Source: Syntrophus sp964555065
GTDB lineage: Bacteria > Desulfobacterota > Syntrophia > Syntrophales > Syntrophaceae
NCBI GenBank assembly: GCA_964555065.1
Contig: CAZKRB010000016.1
Location: 1 to 46,518, forward strand
Length of the DNA: 46,518 nucleotides
Direction of reading: 5' to 3'
This document shows positions 1 through 6,228 of the stretch, piece by piece. The position numbers were made by a program, and so were the translations under genes. The stretch's first letter is position 1. Each line of letters begins with the position of its first letter. Under the pieces are notes generated by a model. The model was not told the DNA's origin. It ran no database searches and worked only from the letters and a program-made list of their open reading frames with translations.

Positions 1-1101
1 CCCCACGAAGGCAACCACCTCCCCGGCAGGGATGGTCAGGTTGATATGGCGGAGCACCGGGGCATCATCATAAGCGAAAGAAACATCGCGGAGTTCGATC
101 CGGTCGGCAATCCGGGGCAGATCCACGGCGTTCTTCCCGTCGGCGATCTCGGGGACGAGATCCAGAATGCGGTAGACCCTCTCGGCGCCGGCAATTCCCT
201 TCTGGACCGTGTTGTTGACGTTGGTCAGCCGCTTGACGGGTTCGTACAGCATGATCAGGGCCGTCAGGAAGGAAAAAAAGGTCCCCGGGGTGGAGGTCCC
301 ATGGATGACCTGGTAGCCTCCATAAAAGATGATCGCCGCAATGCCGATTCCCCCCAGGAATTCCATTAAAGGGCTGGAAATCGCGTTGATGGAAACGCTT
401 CTCAGGGCCAGGCGCATCAGCTTCTCGTTTTCTTTGGCGAAGCGCTGATTCTCATAGGGTTCCATGCAGAAGGCCTTGACGATGCGCGTCCCGGAAATGG
501 TCTCCTGAAGCAGCGTGGTCAGACCCGCCATGGTGACCTGGGTTTTGGTCGCATTCTTGCGCATCTTCTGTCCAAACTTGGCGATAGGATAAACCGTCAG
601 GGGAAAAACGAACATGGCGATCATGGCCAGCTTCCAGTCCCGGTAGAAAATGACAAACACGAGGGAAACCAGGGTGAAGGAGTCTTTCAGGAGGCTGGTC
701 ACCGCCTCGGAGACGGCGTGCTGAATGGAATTCACATCGTTGGTGATCCGCGACATGAGTTCGCCGGTATGATGCTTCGCAAAGAATTTCAGGGACTGCT
801 TCTGGATCTGATCATAGAGCCGGTACCGCAGGTCGGCAACGATCCGCTGGCCGATGAAATTCATCAGGTTGGTCTGAATATAACTGCACACGCCCTTGAC
901 GATGTAAATCAGGATGATCCCCAAGGGGATCCACATCAGCATCTCGGCGTTCTTTTTGAGAAAGATGTCATCCAGGGCAGGCTTGACCAGGAAGGCCAGC
1001 GCCGAGGTCATGGCGCCGACGATGAGCATACAGAGCATCGCCAGGGCAAACCGCGGAATGTGGGGTTTGGTCAGTTTTAATAGGCGCTTGAAGATATCCA
1101 T
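1..1101 (-). CDS. msbA: Lipid A export ABC transporter MsbA, C-terminal part cut by window edge
   Basis: The first 367 codons of a half-size ABC exporter are visible. The ATG at 1101 gives an N-terminus beginning MDIFKRLLKLTKPHIPRF, followed by a transmembrane domain of about 330 residues with several hydrophobic helices. Typical type I exporter (ABC_membrane) signatures are present, for example HHTGELMSRITNDV near residue 110 and TTLLQETISGTRIVKAF in the coupling region. The nucleotide-binding domain begins near residue 340 and the window ends inside the Walker A loop (reading ...EVVAFVG), so the catalytic half lies outside. MsbA flips core-lipid A across the inner membrane with ATP. Its place as the last visible gene after lpxD-lpxA-lpxB supports MsbA over another exporter. 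It starts 229 bases after lpxB ends, so it may be transcribed from the same operon or from its own promoter. The name rests on family plus context. Confidence 0.88.
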   Translation of the reverse strand, partial: MDIFKRLLKLTKPHIPRFALAMLCMLIVGAMTSALAFLVKPALDDIFLKKNAEMLMWIPLGIILIYIVKGVCSYIQTNLMNFIGQRIVADLRYRLYDQIQKQSLKFFAKHHTGELMSRITNDVNSIQHAVSEAVTSLLKDSFTLVSLVFVIFYRDWKLAMIAMFVFPLTVYPIAKFGQKMRKNATKTQVTMAGLTTLLQETISGTRIVKAFCMEPYENQRFAKENEKLMRLALRSVSINAISSPLMEFLGGIGIAAIIFYGGYQVIHGTSTPGTFFSFLTALIMLYEPVKRLTNVNNTVQKGIAGAERVYRILDLVPEIADGKNAVDLPRIADRIELRDVSFAYDDAPVLRHINLTIPAGEVVAFVG

Positions 1102-1330
1102 TGTTTTCCTTCGTTTATTCCGGACTGCAGCCGTTCCTTCCCGGAACGTCAGCCCACAGGCTTCGGTAAACGGGGGGAGTTCGCCGATTCCAATTTTCCC
1201 TCAAGCACCGGGCCCGGATCTTTGATCGGCTCTCCGACGGTTGCCATCGTCTGCCTGGGCCGTGTCGTTCCCTCCGCCTTGTATTCACCTCCGGCCCGGA
1301 ACGGGAACCGCGGCCGCTTCTCGATTGCGG

Positions 1331-2470
1331 TCATCGCAGGAGTTCCAGGGCCAGGTCGGCCGCCCGCTGGGCCGCTCCCGGTCTGCCGAGCTTTTCCCGA
1401 ATCCGGGAGAGTTCATCGCGAATGGCCCTTCGCCGGTCGTTGTCGCTGAGAATCGCCAGGACCTCCGCCGCGATCCGCTCCGGATTGGCTTCGTGCTGAA
1501 TCAACTCAGGGGCCACCGTCTTTCCGGCTACAATATTGACCAGCCCGATATGATCCACGGAAATCAGCATCCGGCCGATCAGGTAGGAGAGGGCGGAAAC
1601 CTTGTAAATGACGATCAGGGGCGTGCCCAGGAGCGCCGTCTCCAGGGTGGCCGTCCCGGAGACCACCACCGCCGCATCGGCGGCTGCAACCGCATCGTAC
1701 GTCGCGCCGCGGACAAGGCGGATCTCAGGCGCATCGGCCCCGGCAATCCTCTCGCGCATCCAGGCCTCGTCCAGGGTCGCGGCCAGGGGCAGGAGAAACT
1801 GCACGGGCTTGACCTTCTCCGTCAGCAGCCGCGCCGCTTTCAGCATGGCAGGCAGCAGCCGGGAGACCTCCCCCTTCCGGCTTCCCGGCAGCAGCGCCAC
1901 CGTCGTCACCTGATCCCGCAACCCGAACCGGTGCAGCGTTTCCTCCCGCGGAGAGGCCGCTTCAACGACGTCCAGGAGAGGATGGCCGACAAAGGTCGCA
2001 TCGACGCCCGCCTGCCTGTAAAGCGCCTCTTCAAAGGGAAGCACAACGGCCATCCGGTCGACGATCCGGCTCAGCGTCTTGATCCGCCCCTTCCGCCAGG
2101 CCCATACCTGGGGAGAGATATAATAAAAGACCGGAATGCCGTATTTCTTTGCCGAACGGGCGAGAGGAAGATTGAAGTCGGGGTAATCGATGAGAATCAC
2201 AAGATCAGGTTTCAGGAGCCGCAGCGACTTTTTCAGGCGACCCATGACCATCAGAATTTCCCGCAGCTTGGAGAGGACCTCGGTCAAGCCGACCACGGCC
2301 ATATCGGCCGCATCGGCCCACAGGTCCACCCCGGCTTCCTTCAGGTTGCCGCCGCCGATTCCATAGAAGCGGATTCCCGGCTCCTTCTCCGTCATCGCCC
2401 GGACCAGGCGGGCGCCGTGAAGGTCTCCGGAAGCCTCGCCCGCCACGATGAGGATACGTTTCAAATTCAC
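1331..2470 (-). CDS. lpxB: Lipid-A-disaccharide synthase LpxB
   Basis: A 379-residue GT-B glycosyltransferase of the LpxB family (E. coli LpxB is 382 residues). It joins UDP-2,3-diacylglucosamine to lipid X to make the tetra-acylated disaccharide of lipid A at the cytoplasmic face of the inner membrane. Visible family motifs are the N-terminal GEASGDLHGA loop, SPQVWAWRKGRIKTL mid-protein, VGHPLLD, LLPGSRKGEV, and the C-terminal donor-binding region SGTATLETALLGTP followed by IVAGKTVAPELIQ. The start is GTG at 2470; no better ATG lies nearby and the N-terminus aligns with the family. It lies 22 bases after the Gfo/Idh/MocA gene. Its stop codon overlaps an ATG (ATGA at 1334-1331) that opens a 61-codon ORF not considered convincing. 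Confidence 0.97.
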   Translation of the reverse strand: MNLKRILIVAGEASGDLHGARLVRAMTEKEPGIRFYGIGGGNLKEAGVDLWADAADMAVVGLTEVLSKLREILMVMGRLKKSLRLLKPDLVILIDYPDFNLPLARSAKKYGIPVFYYISPQVWAWRKGRIKTLSRIVDRMAVVLPFEEALYRQAGVDATFVGHPLLDVVEAASPREETLHRFGLRDQVTTVALLPGSRKGEVSRLLPAMLKAARLLTEKVKPVQFLLPLAATLDEAWMRERIAGADAPEIRLVRGATYDAVAAADAAVVVSGTATLETALLGTPLIVIYKVSALSYLIGRMLISVDHIGLVNIVAGKTVAPELIQHEANPERIAAEVLAILSDNDRRRAIRDELSRIREKLGRPGAAQRAADLALELLR

Positions 2471-2492
2471 AGGAAGATTCTATTCTTAAGGA

Positions 2493-3437
2493 TCAGAGGG
2501 GATTTCGATTCGCCTCGATGCTGCTCACGATGGACAGGGCCACGGCCAGAGACTGCCGGCCTTCCCGCCCGGTCACAGGAGGCGGCGCGCCCATTTGGAC
2601 GGCCTGCACAAAGGACTGCACTTCGGCTTCGAGAGGATCATGCTGCGGGATGCGCAACGGCAGCGGGAAGATTTCGACTCTTCCATCGGGATGAATTTTC
2701 TTCCGCAGGGACTGGACCTGACGCTTGGCGCAATCGGCGGAGTGGTAGCCGTCGGTTTCAAAAAAACGGATCTTCTGCATGGTCTTGGCAGTCACCCTGC
2801 TGGCGGTCACATTGGCCACGCAGCCGCTCTCGAAGGTCAGCCGGGCATTGGCAATATCCACCTTTTCGGAAATGACCGATACCCCCACGGCATCGACCTG
2901 CCGAACCGGCGATTGTACGAAGTGGAGAATGAGATCCAGGTCGTGAACCATGAGGTCGAGCACTACATCCACATCGGTTCCCCGCTCGAAAAAAGGATGG
3001 AGGCGATGGGCCTCGATAAAAACGGGTTTTCTCATGACCCCCTCCAGGGCCACGATGGCCGGATTGAAACGCTCCACAAACCCGATCTGGAAGACGAGAT
3101 TCCCCTTCTCCGCCAGGGCGACCAGTTCATCGGCCTGCGCCAGGGTCTCCGAAATCGGCTTTTCCAGCAGAACATGGACGCCCGCCTCCAGAAAAACGCT
3201 GGCCGCGTCATAATGCGCTCCCGTGGGTACGGCAATGCTCACCGCATCCACGCGCCCCAGCAGCTGCCGGAAATCGGTTACGGCCTCGCAGCCGAAGGCC
3301 TCCGCCGCCTTCCGGGCGCGCTCGGGCACGCTGTCCGACACCCCGACGATCTCAACCCCGTCGATTTTCGAATATTTCTGCAGATGATAGTTGCCCAGAT
3401 GCCCGATGCCGACCACGCCGACGCGAATTTTTCCCAT
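2493..3437 (-). CDS. Gfo/Idh/MocA-family NAD-dependent oxidoreductase of the lipid A cluster (GnnA-like?)
   Basis: A 314-residue two-domain dehydrogenase. A Rossmann fold opens at the N-terminus with GVVGIGHLGNYHLQKY (GxGxxG). The family EKPIS motif (HVLLEKPISETL) follows near residue 90, then a C-terminal alpha/beta domain. The start is ATG 3437, preceded by GGGAAG. An upstream TTG at 3467 would add ten residues and overlap lpxA, and is less likely. The gene sits between lpxA and lpxB. In Acidithiobacillus ferrooxidans the oxidoreductase GnnA, encoded between lpxA and lpxB, works with aminotransferase GnnB to make UDP-GlcNAc3N for amide-linked lipid A. A similar role is a reasonable inference here, but no gnnB neighbour is seen, and related oxidoreductases occur in lpx clusters without proven function. 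The substrate is therefore unknown. Confidence 0.85.
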   Translation of the reverse strand: MGKIRVGVVGIGHLGNYHLQKYSKIDGVEIVGVSDSVPERARKAAEAFGCEAVTDFRQLLGRVDAVSIAVPTGAHYDAASVFLEAGVHVLLEKPISETLAQADELVALAEKGNLVFQIGFVERFNPAIVALEGVMRKPVFIEAHRLHPFFERGTDVDVVLDLMVHDLDLILHFVQSPVRQVDAVGVSVISEKVDIANARLTFESGCVANVTASRVTAKTMQKIRFFETDGYHSADCAKRQVQSLRKKIHPDGRVEIFPLPLRIPQHDPLEAEVQSFVQAVQMGAPPPVTGREGRQSLAVALSIVSSIEANRNPL

Positions 3438-3457
3438 GATTCTTCCCGCTCTCTTCG

Positions 3458-4231
3458 TTAATGGCAAACGCCCCGTTCCGAGGTTGAAATGAAGTCAAGA
3501 AAGTGTCGGACTTCGGGCGTATCTGCCACGGTCTGCCGCACCTTCTCCAGTGCGTCCTTGCGGCGCAGGGAGGAACGGAAGAGAATCCGGTAGGCTTCCT
3601 TCAGGGCCGAAATGGTCTCGTCACTGAATCCCCGGCGCTGCAGGCCGATCAGATTGAGGCCATAGAGTTTTGCGTGGTTGCCGGCCGCCGTCACGTAGGG
3701 AGGCACATCCTGAGTGACAGCCGATGCCCCGCCGATGATGGAGTGGGCCCCGATGCGCGTAAACTGGTGAATTCCCACCATGCCGCTGATAATCGCATAG
3801 TCATCCACGTGAATGTGGCCGGCGAGGTGGGAGGCGTTGGAGATGACGATGTTGTTCCCCAGTTTGCAGTTATGGGCCACATGGCAGTAAGCCATGATCA
3901 GGTTGTGGTCACCGATCAGGGTCACGCCGATGTCCGCCGATGTGGCCCGGTTTACGGTCACATATTCCCGGAAGACGTTGTAATTCCCGATGACGACCCT
4001 TGTTTCTTCCCCTTGATATTTCAGGTCCTGGGGGTCGCCGCCCAGGGAGCAGAAGGAAGCAACCCGGCACTCCTCTCCGATATCCGTATCCCGTTCAACC
4101 ACGACATGGGAGCCCAGAATCGTATTTTTCCCGATGGTCACGCCGGGACCAACGACACTGTAGGCCCCGATTTCAACACCTTCCGCCAGCCGGGCATCCG
4201 GTGAAATGACAGCTGTAGAATGAATCCTCAT
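3458..4231 (-). CDS. lpxA: UDP-N-acetylglucosamine O-acyltransferase LpxA
   Basis: A 257-residue left-handed beta-helix acyltransferase (E. coli LpxA is 262). It performs the first step of lipid A synthesis, moving a 3-hydroxyacyl chain from ACP to UDP-GlcNAc in the cytoplasm. Hexapeptide repeats run from residue 7 to about 185. The catalytic histidine is H120 in HVAHNC, followed by LAGHIHVDDYAI and MVGIHQFTRIGAH, all matching LpxA. C-terminal QDVPPYVTAAGNHAKLYGLN and RRGFSDETI are diagnostic. The acyl-ruler position aligned with E. coli Gly173 appears to be glycine (IIGGASAV), which suggests a long hydroxyacyl chain; this is alignment by eye. The start is ATG 4231 (MRIHSTAVI). The reading frame continues upstream to 4345, but those residues are not LpxA-like. 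The next gene starts 20 bases downstream. Confidence 0.97.
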   Translation of the reverse strand: MRIHSTAVISPDARLAEGVEIGAYSVVGPGVTIGKNTILGSHVVVERDTDIGEECRVASFCSLGGDPQDLKYQGEETRVVIGNYNVFREYVTVNRATSADIGVTLIGDHNLIMAYCHVAHNCKLGNNIVISNASHLAGHIHVDDYAIISGMVGIHQFTRIGAHSIIGGASAVTQDVPPYVTAAGNHAKLYGLNLIGLQRRGFSDETISALKEAYRILFRSSLRRKDALEKVRQTVADTPEVRHFLDFISTSERGVCH

Positions 4232-4392
4232 TTTAAACTTGTTTCCTCTTGATGAAATTGCTCCCCCAACGCCGGATCGGAAAGAATCACCAGGCAACAG
4301 GAGAGATGACCGCTCAGCTCGATTCTCCCCATGCCGGGAGCCCATCGAGTCGCCGGCGCCGGCCGCGCCCTGCTGCCCGATTGGAAGGATCG

Positions 4393-5442
4393 CTAAAGTT
4401 CCCTGTCCCCCCTGCTCCCGGAGCTCTTTTCCAGCGCTTCCAGGCGCTTCTGAAGGTCATTCAACTGTTGGCGCATCTGCGGGATCCTGGGCAGAACGGA
4501 CATCGAGCGCAGCCAGTTCCGGTGAGGCTGGCACGGCGAGCCCGATACGACGGATTGGGCGGCAACATCCTCATGGACGCCGCTCTGGGCGCCCACCATG
4601 GCAAAATCACCGATCTCCAGATGCCCTACCAGCCCGGCCTGACCTCCCAGAATGACGCTTCTGCCCAGCCGGGTGCTGCCGGAGATGCCCACCTGAGAAA
4701 CGATGACCGATTTTTCGCCGATCACAACATTGTGGGCGATCTGAACCAGGTTATCGATTTTGACTCCCTGCTGAATCCAGGTCCTTCCGAGGGTCGCCCG
4801 ATCGATGGTCGTGTTGGCTCCGATTTCCACATCGTCATCAATCTGAACGATGCCGACCTGGGGGATCTTGACGTTATCCTGTCCCGGATTGGCAAAACCG
4901 AACCCGTCACTCCCCACGACCACTCCGGCATGAAGAATGACCCTTTTCCCGATGAGACAGCGGCGATAAATACAGACGTGAGGGTAGAGAATGGAGCCTT
5001 CTCCGATTTCCGCATCCCGTCCGATAAAGACTCCGGGAAAGAGAATGGTTCCTGAACCGATCCGGGCCCCCCGGCTCACAAACACCCCGGGATAAATCGT
5101 TGCGTCAGGGGAAATTTCCACCCCCGCCTCGATGATCGCCCGGGCACTGACGACCGGGGTTTCCACTTCGTCCGGATAGAAGAGAGTCAGCAGTTTTCCC
5201 AGGGCCACATAAGGATCGTCGACCAGGATCAGGGTTAACCCGGGACCTTCCGTACCCCGAGAGGCGATCACCGCGGAAGCCCTGGTTGACTGCAGCTTTT
5301 TTTCATACTGCGGATTGGCGATAAAGGTAATCTCACCCGGCCCGGCTTCGTCGAGTCCCCGAATCGACTCGATTTGAATCCGGCTGTCACCCACAACCTC
5401 TCCACCAAGAAAGTCCGCTATTTCCTGAATCGTTTTTTTCAC
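4393..5442 (-). CDS. lpxD: UDP-3-O-(3-hydroxyacyl)glucosamine N-acyltransferase LpxD
   Basis: A 349-residue LpxD that N-acylates UDP-3-O-acylglucosamine, the third step of lipid A synthesis. It has an N-terminal uridine-binding domain (about 1-100, with GEITFIANPQY), a left-handed beta-helix of hexapeptide repeats, the catalytic histidine H237 in LVQIAHNVVIG, and a C-terminal helix rich in Leu/Gln (RIPQMRQQLNDLQKRLE) like that of E. coli LpxD. The GTG start at 5442 (VKKTIQEIADFLGG) aligns with family N-termini. An in-frame ATG at 5487 would add 15 residues (MKGALLCRERNRTQA) and is the main alternative. The gene follows skp. The 161 bases between it and lpxA hold no fabZ, unlike the common proteobacterial order lpxD-fabZ-lpxA. 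Confidence 0.96.
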   Translation of the reverse strand: MKKTIQEIADFLGGEVVGDSRIQIESIRGLDEAGPGEITFIANPQYEKKLQSTRASAVIASRGTEGPGLTLILVDDPYVALGKLLTLFYPDEVETPVVSARAIIEAGVEISPDATIYPGVFVSRGARIGSGTILFPGVFIGRDAEIGEGSILYPHVCIYRRCLIGKRVILHAGVVVGSDGFGFANPGQDNVKIPQVGIVQIDDDVEIGANTTIDRATLGRTWIQQGVKIDNLVQIAHNVVIGEKSVIVSQVGISGSTRLGRSVILGGQAGLVGHLEIGDFAMVGAQSGVHEDVAAQSVVSGSPCQPHRNWLRSMSVLPRIPQMRQQLNDLQKRLEALEKSSGSRGDREL

Positions 5443-5513
5443 TGCCTGCGTTCTGTTCCTTTCCCTGCAGAGGAGCGCTCCCTTCATGCCCCGCTGCTTC
5501 TCAGGGGTAGCCT

Positions 5514-6050
5514 CTATTTCTTCGGCTTATAGGTCCGGTTGAATTCTGCCGTGGCCTGTTTCGTCAGGTCCTTCTCCTTGTCAAAGTAAGGAACGGGCAT
5601 CGCTCCGACATCAAAAATGGCCGAATAACCGCCCTTGCCGCCGATCGCACTGATGACCTTCATGATTTCCGGGAGCATGGATTTGGATAATTCCTGGTCC
5701 CGTTTCTGCATCTCCTCGTTGGCATCCTTGACCATCAGCTGGTAGTCACGAAATTTTTTCTGGTAAGCGTTTTCCTTCTCCCTCAAGGCTGCCTCCTTCA
5801 GGATGGAGCGCTGCTTATCCAGTTCTTCCTTCATTTTCTTCAGTTCCGCTTCCTTTACCGAAATCTGGGCTTTGTTTTTTTCAAAGGCCGTTTTGAACTC
5901 CTCTGAAGCTTTTTTCCCGGCATCGGAATTGACCATGATCTCCCTGACGTCCACAAACCCGATTTTTTCCGCAGCCATGGCCAGCGGCGCGGAAAAAAGA
6001 AACACAAACCCCAGAATCAACGGAATCACGTGCAAGCTCTTATCTTTCAT
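5514..6050 (-). CDS. skp: Periplasmic chaperone Skp/OmpH
   Basis: A 178-residue secreted protein. A signal peptide (MKDKSLHV then a hydrophobic run ending APLAMA, cleavage near residue 26) is followed by the Skp/OmpH start EKIGFVDVREIMVNSDAGKKASEEF. A long charged coiled-coil stretch (about residues 50-130) forms the tentacle helices, and the C-terminus returns to the beta core. Skp trimers hold unfolded outer-membrane barrels in the periplasm and hand them to BamA. The gene lies directly downstream of bamA and upstream of lpxD, the classic arrangement. The start is ATG 6050 with AGAGAGGGAG about 7 bases upstream. A strong hairpin lies in the 178 bases between bamA and this gene. Confidence 0.95.
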   Translation of the reverse strand: MKDKSLHVIPLILGFVFLFSAPLAMAAEKIGFVDVREIMVNSDAGKKASEEFKTAFEKNKAQISVKEAELKKMKEELDKQRSILKEAALREKENAYQKKFRDYQLMVKDANEEMQKRDQELSKSMLPEIMKVISAIGGKGGYSAIFDVGAMPVPYFDKEKDLTKQATAEFNRTYKPKK

Positions 6051-6094
6051 GAATGAACTCCCTCTCTTATAAACGGATTTTCCCTTTTATCTCC

Positions 6095-6130
6095 CCGCCC
6101 GGCAGGGTGAGAACTCTCCGTGCCGGGCGG
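6095..6130 (-). other. Strong hairpin between bamA and skp
   Basis: A perfect 10-bp inverted repeat (arms 6095-6104 and 6121-6130, CCGCCCGGCA and its complement) encloses a 16-base loop. In the minus (sense) direction no T-run follows, so it is not a standard rho-independent terminator. It could stabilise or process the bamA-skp message, or adjust the amount of skp transcript. Confidence 0.6.
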
Positions 6131-6228
6131 ACTCACACCGGTTCGCCTTTCCGGCGAGATGGACTGCGCCGCCGGAATCGGCGGCCGACCTTTCATGGCA
6201 TGCTCCCTGGACAAGGAGGCACTGTTTC

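Noticed and set aside
1149..1334. 61-codon minus-strand ORF whose ATG overlaps the lpxB stop (ATGA)
   Set aside because: The overlap suggests coupling, but the product is low-complexity Pro/Arg/Gly sequence with no family character and a weak ribosome binding site.
1241..2875. 544-codon plus-strand ORF
   Set aside because: Antisense shadow of lpxB and the oxidoreductase; composition is typical of a reversed GC-rich gene.
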